NCBI RefSeq assembly: GCF_022899245.1
Contig: NZ_JALJAZ010000003.1
Coordinates: 1-64,000 of the forward strand
Length of the DNA stretch: 64,000 nt
DNA from: Falsirhodobacter halotolerans
Lineage (GTDB): Bacteria; Pseudomonadota; Alphaproteobacteria; Rhodobacterales; Rhodobacteraceae
Direction of reading: 5' to 3'
Positions 25,848 to 34,598 of the stretch are shown here, in pieces. A program made the translations under genes and the position numbers. Numbering within the stretch: position 1 is the stretch's first letter; each line of letters starts with the position of its first letter. A model generated the notes under the pieces. It made no database searches, was not told the origin of the DNA, and saw only the letters and a program-made list of their open reading frames with translations.

Positions 25848-27971
25848 TCAGCGGATGCGGGTGGGGTCCATCCGCAACAGACGCAGCGCGTTCAGCGTGA
25901 CCAGAACGGTCGCCCCCGTATCGGCCAGAATGGCGATCCACAGGCCCGTGACGCCCAGCACCGAGGTCACCAGAAACACCGCCTTCAGCCCAAGGGCGAT
26001 GGTGATGTTCTGGCGGATGTTGCCCATCGCCGCGCGCGACAGCCGGATCAGGGCAGGCACATCCGTCACGCGGTCGCGCAGCAGGGCCGCATCGGCGGTG
26101 TCCAGCGCGATGTCGGTGCCCGACCCCATCGCCACACCGACCGAGGCGTGTTTCAAGGCCGGGGCGTCGTTGATCCCGTCGCCGATCATCATCACGGGGC
26201 CGGTTGCGGACAGGGTGCGGATCGCGGTCAGCTTGTCTTCGGGCAGCAGGCCCGCGCGGGCCGACAGGCCCAGCGGACCCGCGATGGCGGCGGCGGTGCG
26301 GGCATTGTCGCCCGTCAGCATGGTGGCCGAAACGCCCAAGGCCGCCAGCTGCCGGATCCCTTCGGCGGAATCTTCGCGCGCCTCGTCGCGCAAGGCGATC
26401 AGGCCGAGGGGCGCGCGATCATGGAAGACGGCGACGACGGTCTTGCCCGCTGCCTCCAGCCGCGCGGCCGCCGCAGGGTCGGACAGGCCGCCCGCCTGGG
26501 CCGCATGGGCGGGCGAGGTGACCCAAGCCATCCGCCCCCCCACCTGCGCCTGCGCCCCCCGCCCGGGCAGGGCCCGCGCGTCGATGGCGGGCGTGGCCCC
26601 CCCGGCGCGGGTCAGGATGGCGCGGGCCAGCGGGTGGCTCGACCCGCCCTCCACCCCGGCGGCGACGGACATGAGCTCCGCCTCGGTCACACCCGCTGTC
26701 GGCACAAGATCGGTCACCACGGGGGTGCCGCGCGTCAGCGTTCCCGTCTTGTCGAAGGCCACATGCCGCGTGCGGGCGGCGGCCTCGATCACCGCGCCGC
26801 CTTTGAGCAGCAGCCCCCGTCGCGCGCCCGCCGACAGGGCCGAGGCGATGGCGGCAGGGACCGAGATCACCAGCGCGCAGGGGCATCCGATCAGCAACAG
26901 CGCCAAGCCGCGATAGATCCACGTCTCCCACATCCCGCCGAAGACCAGCGGGGGGATCAGGATGACAAGCGCCGCCAACCCCACGATGCCGGGCATGTAA
27001 ACGCGGCTGAACCGGTCAAGGACGCGTTCGGTGGGGGCGCGCGCCTCCTGCGCCTCCTCCACCAAGCGGATGATGCGGGCAAGGGTGGTGTCGGCGGCCT
27101 CTTTGTCCACGCGGATCCGCAGCGCCGCGTCGGTGGAGATGGAGCCGGCATGGACGGCGTCGCCCGCGCCCTTGACGCGGGGAACGCTTTCGCCCGTCAC
27201 GGGGCTTTCATCGACCCCGCCGAGGCCGTCCTGCACCGTGCCATCGGCGGGAATCCGGTCGCCGGGACGCACAAGGACGATCTGGCCCACACGCACCTGT
27301 GCGGCGGGAACGGTGCGCAGGGTGCCGTTCTCTTCCACCTGTGCGGTCTTGGGCACCAGATCGGCCAGTGCGCGGATGCCCTGACGGGCGCGCCCGGCGG
27401 CCACACCTTCCAACACCTCGCCCACGGCGAACAGGAACACGACCGCCGCCGCCTCCTCTGCCGCGCCGATGGCCAGGGCGCCCATGGCGGCCAGCGTCAT
27501 CAGCCCCTCGATGGTGAAGGGCTGCCCCATGCGCAAGGCGGCGAAGGCCCGCCGCGCCACCGGGGCCACCCCGATCAGGCAGGCCAGAACGAAGGCTGCG
27601 TATCCCAAGGACCCCGTGGTCGCGATCCGCACCGCCCAGGCCAAGGCCAGAACCCCGCCGGTCAGCAGAACCAGCCGCCCCTTGCCCGTGCGATACCATG
27701 GCGCGTCCGTGGCGTCGTGATCGTGCCCGCAGCCGCACTCCCCCTGCGCCGCCATTCCGGTGTGGGCGGCGATGCCATAGCCCAGCCGACGCACCGCCTC
27801 CTCCAGCCGGGGGGCCGCATCGCGGGTCACGGTGGCCGACAGGCGTTGGGTCATCAGCGACACGCGCACGTCCGCCACCCCCGCGATCCGGTCCACCGCC
27901 CGCGTCACCTTCTGCGTGCAGCCGGCGCAGTCCATGCCGCTGATCGTCCATTCGCGCCGTGTTTCGTGCAT
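25848..27971 (-). CDS. Zn/Cd/Pb-transporting P1B-type ATPase (ZntA/CadA-like)
   Basis: 707 residues. It exports soft divalent metals across the cytoplasmic membrane. An N-terminal heavy-metal domain has ISGMDCAGCTQ (Cys15, Cys18), then a Cys/His-rich linker (GECGCGHDHD). The membrane CPC motif is in LLIGCPCALVIS, the phosphorylation site DKTGTLTRG, the HP motif SSHPLARAI, and the hinge GDGINDAPALKHA. CPC with a GMDCAGC domain points to Zn/Cd/Pb rather than Cu. It is divergent from a MerR regulator with the matching cysteine pattern. Confidence 0.94.
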   Translation of the reverse strand: MHETRREWTISGMDCAGCTQKVTRAVDRIAGVADVRVSLMTQRLSATVTRDAAPRLEEAVRRLGYGIAAHTGMAAQGECGCGHDHDATDAPWYRTGKGRLVLLTGGVLALAWAVRIATTGSLGYAAFVLACLIGVAPVARRAFAALRMGQPFTIEGLMTLAAMGALAIGAAEEAAAVVFLFAVGEVLEGVAAGRARQGIRALADLVPKTAQVEENGTLRTVPAAQVRVGQIVLVRPGDRIPADGTVQDGLGGVDESPVTGESVPRVKGAGDAVHAGSISTDAALRIRVDKEAADTTLARIIRLVEEAQEARAPTERVLDRFSRVYMPGIVGLAALVILIPPLVFGGMWETWIYRGLALLLIGCPCALVISVPAAIASALSAGARRGLLLKGGAVIEAAARTRHVAFDKTGTLTRGTPVVTDLVPTAGVTEAELMSVAAGVEGGSSHPLARAILTRAGGATPAIDARALPGRGAQAQVGGRMAWVTSPAHAAQAGGLSDPAAAARLEAAGKTVVAVFHDRAPLGLIALRDEAREDSAEGIRQLAALGVSATMLTGDNARTAAAIAGPLGLSARAGLLPEDKLTAIRTLSATGPVMMIGDGINDAPALKHASVGVAMGSGTDIALDTADAALLRDRVTDVPALIRLSRAAMGNIRQNITIALGLKAVFLVTSVLGVTGLWIAILADTGATVLVTLNALRLLRMDPTRIR

Positions 27972-28020
27972 CCCGTCCGCTCCGTTCTTCGGACCTGCCC
28001 CTTTGCAAGGCCCGAATCGG

Positions 28021-28051
28021 AAGATAGGATCTCTAGCAACTAGAGGTTCAA
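28021..28051 (-). promoter_or_regulatory. MerR-type promoter/operator of the metal ATPase gene
   Basis: On the minus strand TTGAAC (28051-28046) and TATCTT (28026-28021) are separated by 19 bp, the over-long spacer that MerR-family activators correct by twisting DNA. A perfect 6-bp dyad, CTCTAG-CAA-CTAGAG (28031-28045), fills the spacer, exactly where the regulator should bind. The ATPase gene starts about 50 bp downstream. Confidence 0.85.
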
Positions 28052-28060
28052 GGGGGTCGT

Positions 28061-28498
28061 ATGCTGACCATCGGAAAACTGAGCGCCGCGACCGGGGTGA
28101 AGGTCCCCACCATCCGGTATTACGAGGAGATCGGCCTGCTGGCCGCGCCGGAGCGCAGCGCGGGAAACCAGCGTCTGTATGGACGCGCGGCGCGCGATCG
28201 GCTGTCCTTCATCCGCCATGCCCGCGATCTGGGCTTTCCGCTGGATGCGATCCGCGATCTTCTGGGCCTGTCGGACCGGCCCGATCAGTCCTGCGCCTCG
28301 GTCGACCGGATCGCCCGTCAGCGGCTGGCGGAGGTGGAGGCGCGGATCGCGCGCCTTACGGCCCTGCGCCGCGAACTGGAACGGATGCTGTCCTGCTGTG
28401 CGCATGGCACGGTGGGCGAATGCCGGGTGATCGAGGTTCTGGGCAATCACGACCTGTGCGCGGGCGACCATCAGGATATGATGCCCAAGGTGGGATAA
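28061..28498 (+). CDS. MerR-family regulator sensing Zn/Cd/Pb (ZntR/CadR/PbrR type)
   Basis: 145 residues. The winged helix is at residues 1-70 (LSAATGVKVPTIRYYEEIGL), then the dimer helix. The metal-site residues line up with ZntR: Cys78, Cys112, Cys113, His115, Cys121, with extra His130 and Cys133 in the tail. It is divergent from the ATPase gene and its own start is only about 16 bp from the operator dyad, so it should repress itself and, with metal, activate the ATPase. Which of Zn, Cd or Pb is the main inducer cannot be read from sequence. Confidence 0.93.
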   Translation: MLTIGKLSAATGVKVPTIRYYEEIGLLAAPERSAGNQRLYGRAARDRLSFIRHARDLGFPLDAIRDLLGLSDRPDQSCASVDRIARQRLAEVEARIARLTALRRELERMLSCCAHGTVGECRVIEVLGNHDLCAGDHQDMMPKVG

Positions 28499-28505
28499 TC
28501 CCGCT

Positions 28506-29366
28506 TCAGCCCGCGCGGCGATGCGCCCCGCGGGCCGCGACCACCACCCCAAGCAGGATCAGCGCGGCCCCGATCCAGGTCGCGGCGGTGGCCGTCTGAT
28601 CGAAGAACAGCCAGGCCAGCAGGGCGACGGCGGGCAGGCGGATGAAATCCAGGGGGCCGACGAAGCTGGCATCCGACAGGCGAAGGGCATGGGTGACCAG
28701 CGCCTGATTCAGCACGCCCAAGCCCCCTTGCGCCAGCAGAAGGGCCAGTTGCCATCCCGTCGGCGTCTGCCAGACCATCGCCGCCAGCCCCAGTCCCAGC
28801 ACGGTCATGCAGGCCAGGTTCCACGCCACCAGCCGGTCCGACGTGTCGCGTTGCCCCATGCGCTTGAGGATCAACTGGATGGACGCCGTCAGCGCCGCCC
28901 CCGCCAGTGCCAGCGCCAGCATCGGATCGAAACCCTGCCCCCCCGGCTGGATAACGATTCCCATTCCGGCCAGCCCCAAAGCCAGCGCCACCAGCTTTGC
29001 ACCGTCCAGCCGCTCGGCCAAAAACAGCCATGCCCCTAGCATCACGAACAACGGCAGGGAAAAGACGATGGCCGTCACATCCGGCAAGGGCGCGCGTTGA
29101 TAGGCGATGAAAAGGGCGATCAGCGACATCAGCTTCAGCCCCGCCCGCACCACATGCAGGCCGCGATAGGGCGAGGCGGCCATGTCCACCCGGCGCAGGA
29201 TCCACGGCAGCATGAACATGAGGCCGAACGCCGCGCGAAAGAACCCGATCATGAACGGGTGCACCTGCCCCGCCAGCGCCCGGACGATCACGGCATCCGC
29301 CGCGTTCAAAAACGCGACGCCGACCATCATCGCCACGGTCAGTGCCGCCGCCTGCGGTGATGCCAT
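28506..29366 (-). CDS. EamA/DMT-superfamily transporter
   Basis: 286 residues with ten predicted helices arranged as two EamA repeats: the first begins LTVAMMVGVAFLNAADAVIV, the second near residue 150 (LALALAGAALTASIQLILKR). Such proteins export or import small metabolites; the substrate is unknown. It converges on the MerR gene, with stops 7 bp apart. Upstream, the 78 bp to the next gene contains a C-run/G-run (29372-29386) that can form a small hairpin. Confidence 0.88.
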   Translation of the reverse strand: MASPQAAALTVAMMVGVAFLNAADAVIVRALAGQVHPFMIGFFRAAFGLMFMLPWILRRVDMAASPYRGLHVVRAGLKLMSLIALFIAYQRAPLPDVTAIVFSLPLFVMLGAWLFLAERLDGAKLVALALGLAGMGIVIQPGGQGFDPMLALALAGAALTASIQLILKRMGQRDTSDRLVAWNLACMTVLGLGLAAMVWQTPTGWQLALLLAQGGLGVLNQALVTHALRLSDASFVGPLDFIRLPAVALLAWLFFDQTATAATWIGAALILLGVVVAARGAHRRAG

Positions 29367-29444
29367 GCCATACCCCCCCCCGAGGGGGACTATGCCGACG
29401 GCGGGGTGGGAATTGCAACGGCGTTCGGGTCCGGGCCCGACCGC

Positions 29445-30239
29445 TCAGGGTCCGGCACAGACCGCGGCCCGCGCGGTGTGGGGCAACCCCACCTCGGCGC
29501 CATAGGCGCGAAAGCCGTGATCGTCGATCATCAGAATGCGGTAGCAGGGGGGGCCGGCGGTCCAGTAAGGTTCGGGATCGGCCAGATCGGTGACAAAGCG
29601 GTGCGCCGTCGACTGGCCCGAACTGAAGGCGATGCCTTCGGGGGTCGATCCGGCCAGCGGCACATGGATATGGCCGAAGACGATATGGCGCACGCCGCCC
29701 GCATGGGCCGTCAGCCGGGCCAGCACCGCCCCGTCGTCATGCAAACGGATATGTTCGAAATGGGCCAAGCCGTCCATCACGGGGGGATGGTGGATGAAGA
29801 CGGTCACCGGTCCCTCCACCTGCAGGGCCGCGTCCAGCCATGCCAGACGGTCTGCGCCATAGATCCCGCCGATATGCCCATGCTCATGGCTGTCCAGAAA
29901 CAACAGCCGCCCGTGATCGGTATCCATCACCGATTGGATATGTCCGTTCGGATCGCGGGGCTGGTCGGGAAAGGCGTCGACGAAATGCGGGCGATGATCG
30001 TGATTGCCCAGAAGCAGCCGGACCGGGCAGGCAAGCGGCGCCAGAATGTCGCGCAGCAGGGCATAGGCGGCAGGTTCCCCGTCGTTGCACAGATCGCCGG
30101 TGACGACCACCAGATCGGCATCGGCATGGCGGCGCCCGATGTCATCGACCACCGCGCGCAACTGGGTTTCGGGGCTGACGCCGTTCACCGTACCGCCGGG
30201 GGGGACAAGGTGGGTGTCGGTGATCTGGATGATTTTCAT
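29445..30239 (-). CDS. Metallophosphoesterase of the CpdA/GpdQ type
   Basis: 264 residues from the ATG at 30239. All binuclear-metal motifs are present: ITDTHL, VVTGDLCNDGEP, LLGNHDHRP, FIHHPP and FGHIHVP. The length and layout resemble CpdA (cAMP phosphodiesterase) and GpdQ (glycerophosphodiesterase). It is the last gene of the ABC importer operon, which favours hydrolysis of an imported phosphodiester, for example a glycerophospho-alcohol, over cAMP turnover. That link is inferred from context. Confidence 0.87.
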   Translation of the reverse strand: MKIIQITDTHLVPPGGTVNGVSPETQLRAVVDDIGRRHADADLVVVTGDLCNDGEPAAYALLRDILAPLACPVRLLLGNHDHRPHFVDAFPDQPRDPNGHIQSVMDTDHGRLLFLDSHEHGHIGGIYGADRLAWLDAALQVEGPVTVFIHHPPVMDGLAHFEHIRLHDDGAVLARLTAHAGGVRHIVFGHIHVPLAGSTPEGIAFSSGQSTAHRFVTDLADPEPYWTAGPPCYRILMIDDHGFRAYGAEVGLPHTARAAVCAGP

Positions 30240-30289
30240 GGGGGTGTTCCGAATGGGTGCGGGGCAGGCGCTGCCCCGCACGGGGGGGA

Positions 30290-31561
30290 TCAGCGCATCA
30301 GCGCGTTCGTTTGTTCGACCATCTGGTCCAGACCCTGTTCGGGCGTGATCTCACCGCGCATGACGGTGCCGATGATGTCGCGCTGCGTGCGCCAGATGCG
30401 AACGGAATCGCCACCCGGATACCCGGCCCAGGGCAAGGACCGATCGGCCTGAAGCGAGGCGGTCATCACGTTCGGATGCTCGGCGTAATAAGGGGCGAGG
30501 TAGTCTTCGCCCACGGCCAGCTTGTTGGTCGGCAGGTATCCGGTGATGCGGACGATGGTGTCCTGCGCCTTGGGCCCCGTGATCCATTTGAGGTATTTCC
30601 ACGCCGCCTGCTGCTTGGCCTCGTCCTGCGTCAGGATGACGGCGGAATTGCCGCCCGTGGGCACGCCGCCGTGTTCCTTGTCCTGTTGGGGGAAGGTCGC
30701 GGTGGTCAGCTGGAACCGGTCACCCACCAGCCCCTCGATCGTCTGGACATGGGCGGGGGTGGAGAACAAGAACCCCGTCAGGCCCGCGCCGAATTGCTGG
30801 CGCGCCTGATCCCAGTCCAGAACGCCCTGACCGCCTTCGGTCACGAACTGGCGGGTGAGGGTCAGGGCGTTCAGCCCGAACTCGTTGTCGAAGGCCACCT
30901 TGCCGGTGTCCGCATCGACCAGCGTGCCGCCCTGCTGGAAGATCAGCGCCTGCCACAGCCAATCGTCCGGCCAGCCGCCGATGTCATAGGACATGCCCGC
31001 CGCATCGGGGTTGGCCGCCTTGATGGCTTTGGCCAGTTCGATCAGTTCGGGGAAGGTCGTGGGCATGTTCTCCGGATCGCCACCGGCCGAGCGCACGAGA
31101 TCCGCGTTCACATACATGATGGGCGAGGAGGCGTTGACCGGCAGGCCGTATTGCACGCCGTCCACCTGACCCAGGGCGGCCATGTTGGGGGTGAAGTTCG
31201 TCTCCATGAAGCCCGCATCTTCGGCGGCGATGAACGGGCCTAGGTCGGTGATCTGGTTGCGCGGGGCCAGCGTGTGCACCAGTTCCCCCGTCAGGTTGTA
31301 GCCCGAGAAATACACGTCCGGCAGATCGCCCGTGACGGCGGCGCGCAGGACCTGCTGCTGGCCTTCGTTATAGCCCGCAGCGGGGGCGAGGAAGTTGATC
31401 GCGATGTCCGGATTGTCCGCCATGAACGTGTCGGCCAGCGGCTGGTGGAATTTGGTGAAGCCCGGCAGGTTGTAAAGGACGTTCAGCGTGACGTCCTGGG
31501 CGTGGGCGGGCAGGGCCAGCCCAAGGGCGATCGCGCCTGCGGTAAGGCGTTTGGTCAACAT
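30290..31561 (-). CDS. ABC transporter family 1 substrate-binding protein (UgpB-like)
   Basis: 423 residues from the ATG at 31561 (GGAGAG before it). The signal peptide is MLTKRLTAGAIALGLALPAH with cleavage after AHA. The mature protein has the family 1 layout, including VYFSGYNLTGELVHTLAP, GLPVNASSPIMYVNADLVRS and GGNSAVILTQDEAKQQAAWK. UgpB-like proteins bind glycerol-3-phosphate and glycerophosphodiesters; other family 1 proteins bind oligosaccharides. It is the fourth gene of the operon, after the ATPase and both permeases. Confidence 0.9.
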   Translation of the reverse strand: MLTKRLTAGAIALGLALPAHAQDVTLNVLYNLPGFTKFHQPLADTFMADNPDIAINFLAPAAGYNEGQQQVLRAAVTGDLPDVYFSGYNLTGELVHTLAPRNQITDLGPFIAAEDAGFMETNFTPNMAALGQVDGVQYGLPVNASSPIMYVNADLVRSAGGDPENMPTTFPELIELAKAIKAANPDAAGMSYDIGGWPDDWLWQALIFQQGGTLVDADTGKVAFDNEFGLNALTLTRQFVTEGGQGVLDWDQARQQFGAGLTGFLFSTPAHVQTIEGLVGDRFQLTTATFPQQDKEHGGVPTGGNSAVILTQDEAKQQAAWKYLKWITGPKAQDTIVRITGYLPTNKLAVGEDYLAPYYAEHPNVMTASLQADRSLPWAGYPGGDSVRIWRTQRDIIGTVMRGEITPEQGLDQMVEQTNALMR

Positions 31562-31587
31562 GGAAAACTCTCCGGAAAATGCGCGGG

Positions 31588-32400
31588 TCATTTGACCCCC
31601 GTCATGGTGATGCCCGCGATGAATTGGCGTCGGGCCAGAAGGAAACAGACGACCATCGGGGCGGTGATCAGCGTGGCGCCAGCCATCAGCGCGCCGTAAT
31701 TCGCCCCCGATTCCACGTCCGAAAAGAACAGCATCCCCAAGGGCGGCGGCGCGAGCGCGGTGTCCGACACCACGATCATCGGCCAGTAGAGATCGTTCCA
31801 ATGCGCCACGACCGAAAAGACCGAGAACGCCGCGAGCGAGGGCAGGGAGCCGCGCAGCACGAGGCCCCAGCAGATCTCCATCTCGGAAAACCCGTCCATG
31901 CGGGCGGCCTCGATGATCTCGTCAGGATAGGAGCGGAAGGACTGATGGAACAGGAAGATGGCGAAGACCGACAGGAAGAACGGCGCCATCATCGCGAAAT
32001 AGGTGTTCAGAAGCTGCGCTTTGGCCAGCCCCACGAACAGCGGCAGGGCCAGCGCCTGCATCGGCACGCAAAGCGCCGCAATGACGAGCGTCAACAGCAG
32101 GCGACGGCCGGGAAAGCGCAGTTTCGCCAGCGCATAGGCGGCGGGGACGGCCGTCAGCACCTGCACGATCAGGATGCCCGCGCAGACGATGGCCCCGTTC
32201 ATCATGAACCGCGCCATGGGCACCTGCCCGGCGGCCCGGCCGTAATTCTCGCCGCCCGCGAAATCCCGGGGGATGGGCCAGAGGGAGATGTCGAAAATCT
32301 CGGCCGGGGACCGGATGGAGGTCAGGATCATCCAGTAGAACGGGAGCAGCATGACGCCCGCGCCAAGGGCCAAGACGATATGGGGGATAAAACGGGTCAT
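31588..32400 (-). CDS. ABC transporter permease, MalG/UgpE type
   Basis: 270 residues from the ATG at 32400, which overlaps the preceding permease stop (ATGA). Six predicted helices and the EAA loop (YPDEIIEAARMDGFSEMEIC) mark the second permease of a CUT1 importer. Confidence 0.92.
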   Translation of the reverse strand: MTRFIPHIVLALGAGVMLLPFYWMILTSIRSPAEIFDISLWPIPRDFAGGENYGRAAGQVPMARFMMNGAIVCAGILIVQVLTAVPAAYALAKLRFPGRRLLLTLVIAALCVPMQALALPLFVGLAKAQLLNTYFAMMAPFFLSVFAIFLFHQSFRSYPDEIIEAARMDGFSEMEICWGLVLRGSLPSLAAFSVFSVVAHWNDLYWPMIVVSDTALAPPPLGMLFFSDVESGANYGALMAGATLITAPMVVCFLLARRQFIAGITMTGVK

Positions 32401-33293
32401 CCGTAATGCACCTTGCGTTCCATCTTGATCGTCTGCCCGATGGACAGGACCAGCACGATGGTAAGGAAGATCAGCGTCAGGGCGGCGGCGTATCCGGTGT
32501 TGGAATATTCGAACCCCTCCAGATACAGGGCGTAAAGCAGCGTCTCCGATCCCGATCGGCCCTTGGTCAGAACGGCCACCGTCTCGAACACCTTGAAGGC
32601 GGAAATGGAGGTGGTGACCACGACGAACATCGTCGTCGGCCCCAGCATCGGCCATGTCACGGTCAGGAAGCGGTCGATGGGGTTCTTGGCACCGTCCAGA
32701 CGCGCGGCCTCATGCAGATCCTTGGGGATGGCGGTCAGACCGGCCAGAAACAGCACCATGTTGAACCCCAGCACCTGCCAGATCCCGATCAGGGCCATGG
32801 TGGGGATCAACAGCGATGGCGTGGCCAGAAAGGACACCGGATCGAAGCCCAGCCAGCGGATCGCCGCGTTCACCGGGCCGAGGGTGGGATGCAGCAGGAA
32901 CTGCCACACGGTCGCCATCGCCACCAGCGTCGCGGTCACGGGCAGGAAATACGCCACCTCCCACACGGCGCGGCTGCGGGTCCGGCCATGCACCAGAAGC
33001 GCCACGCCAAGGGCAAGGAAAATACCGAAGGGAATGACCAGTGCCGCGTAAAGGACCGTGTTCCACAGCGCGCGCAGGAACACCGGATCGGCAAAGGCCG
33101 CGCGGAAATTCGCAAGCCCGACAAAGCTGACATCCAGCGCGCCCAGTTGGTAATCGGTGACGGCGAACCCGGCCAGAACCACCATTGGGATGATATAGAT
33201 CGCCAGCAGCAGAAATGCGGCGGGCAGGGCGAACAGCAGCCCGCGTCGCGCCATGCGCGCCTTGCGTGTCGGAAGGGCCAGGGCGGCGGTCAT
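32397..33293 (-). CDS. ABC transporter permease, MalF/UgpA type
   Basis: 298 residues from the ATG at 33293, overlapping the ATPase stop (ATGA). The frame stays open for another 2.7 kb upstream, but that part is an antisense artefact. Six or seven predicted helices, with the EAA loop IPKDLHEAARLDGAKNPIDR. It pairs with the MalG-type gene directly downstream. Confidence 0.92.
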   Translation of the reverse strand: MTAALALPTRKARMARRGLLFALPAAFLLLAIYIIPMVVLAGFAVTDYQLGALDVSFVGLANFRAAFADPVFLRALWNTVLYAALVIPFGIFLALGVALLVHGRTRSRAVWEVAYFLPVTATLVAMATVWQFLLHPTLGPVNAAIRWLGFDPVSFLATPSLLIPTMALIGIWQVLGFNMVLFLAGLTAIPKDLHEAARLDGAKNPIDRFLTVTWPMLGPTTMFVVVTTSISAFKVFETVAVLTKGRSGSETLLYALYLEGFEYSNTGYAAALTLIFLTIVLVLSIGQTIKMERKVHYG

Positions 33294-34417
33294 GCGGCCA
33301 CCGCCGCGCGGGTTGTGACCTCCAGGCGCCGGTCGTCGGCCCCGAACAGATGCGCGCGGGCGGGGTCGAAGCCAAGGGTCAGCGCGCCGTCGGGCAGGGG
33401 GGTCGTGGCGGGCAGACGCACCGTCACGCGCAGATCGTCCGTCAGCGCGCAGGTGACGAAGCGGTCCGCCCCTTGGGTTTCCGCGCGCAGGATCCGGGCG
33501 GCAAAACCGTCCGCGGCGGGCACCAGATCCTCGGCCCGAAGGCCAAGCGTCACCGGACCCGCATCGGCGCGAACGCCCAGACCCAGATCGCGGCCAAGCG
33601 CGCGGACACGGCCCTGGGGCGTGACCTCGGCCGGGATGAGGTTGATGGACGGGGTGCCGATGAACCGCGCCACCGTCAGCGTCGCGGGGCGGGAATACAG
33701 ATCGTCGGGGGTGCCCAGCTGTTCGATGCGGCCCTTGTCCATCAGGGCGATACGGGTGGACATGGTCATCGCCTCCACCTGATCGTGGGTGACATAGACG
33801 AAGGTCGCGCCCAGACGGCGGTGCAGCGCCGCCAGTTCGTCCCGCATATGTGCGCGCAGCTTCGCATCCAGATTGGACAGCGGTTCGTCCATCAGGAATG
33901 CCGCCGGGTCGCGCACCAGCGCGCGGGCCAGCGCCACGCGTTGCCGTTGGCCGCCCGACAGTTGCGCAGGCTTGCGGTCCAGCAGCGCGTCGATCTGCAA
34001 CAGGTTGGCGGCGCGGGCCACCTCGGCGTCGATGGCGGCGACGGTGTCGCGGGGGGCGGCCAGACGCCCCACCAGCGGCAGACGCCCCATCAGCGACAGC
34101 CGCCGCATCCGCAGCGGCGTCGCGATGTTCTGGCGCACGGTCATGTGCGGATAAAGGGCATAGGACTGAAACACCATCGCCAGGTTCCGGTCGCTGGGAT
34201 CGGCGCGGCTGACATCTTGCCCACCGATGGCCACCGTGCCCTGATCGGGGCTTTCCAACCCCGCGATGATCCGCAGCAGCGTCGATTTCCCGCAGCCCGA
34301 CATGCCGACCAGCGACAGGAACTCGCCCGGTTCGACCGTCAGGTCGATGCCCTTCAGCACGTCCGTTCCGGCGAAACTCTTGCCGATTTTCGACAGCGCG
34401 ATTGATTGAGGCGTCAT
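33290..34417 (-). CDS. ABC transporter ATP-binding protein, MalK/UgpC type
   Basis: 375 residues from the ATG at 34417 with AGGAGGGCCGG before it. Walker A GMSGCGKSTLLRII, signature LSGGQRQRVALARAL, Walker B AFLMDEPLSNLDAKLR, then a C-terminal TOBE/MalK-like regulatory domain from about residue 240. A 26-residue insertion between the Q-loop and the signature (around RLSLMGRLPLVGRLAAPRD) is unusual. It is the first gene of the operon. A stem-loop sits directly upstream of its ribosome-binding site. Confidence 0.93.
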   Translation of the reverse strand: MTPQSIALSKIGKSFAGTDVLKGIDLTVEPGEFLSLVGMSGCGKSTLLRIIAGLESPDQGTVAIGGQDVSRADPSDRNLAMVFQSYALYPHMTVRQNIATPLRMRRLSLMGRLPLVGRLAAPRDTVAAIDAEVARAANLLQIDALLDRKPAQLSGGQRQRVALARALVRDPAAFLMDEPLSNLDAKLRAHMRDELAALHRRLGATFVYVTHDQVEAMTMSTRIALMDKGRIEQLGTPDDLYSRPATLTVARFIGTPSINLIPAEVTPQGRVRALGRDLGLGVRADAGPVTLGLRAEDLVPAADGFAARILRAETQGADRFVTCALTDDLRVTVRLPATTPLPDGALTLGFDPARAHLFGADDRRLEVTTRAAVAA

Positions 34418-34428
34418 CCGGCCCTCCT

Positions 34429-34462
34429 TTGTTGCGCTGCCAATGAAGGGTGATCGCAACAA
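34429..34462 (-). promoter_or_regulatory. Inverted repeat next to the ribosome-binding site of the ABC operon
   Basis: TTGTTGCG (34429-34436) and CGCAACAA (34455-34462) are perfect 8-bp arms 18 bp apart. In the minus-strand mRNA they fold into a stem-loop ending 1 nt before AGGAGG, so it could control translation; as DNA it could be an operator. TGTTGCG recurs at 34552-34558, where TTGC-GTAT-GCAA (34554-34565) forms another dyad in front of the divergent gene. A weak plus-strand promoter may be TTGACC (34524-34529) with TTTTGT (34547-34552). Confidence 0.45.
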
Positions 34463-34598
34463 GGGGGTGACGGGGATATGATGTTTCGATGACGTCCGCC
34501 CGCCGCCGGTCGCGCAAGGCCGGTTGACCTGCCACGTCGTTGTCGCTTTTGTGTTGCGTATGCAATCCTGCCGCATCCGCTGACCCGAAGGTCCGATC

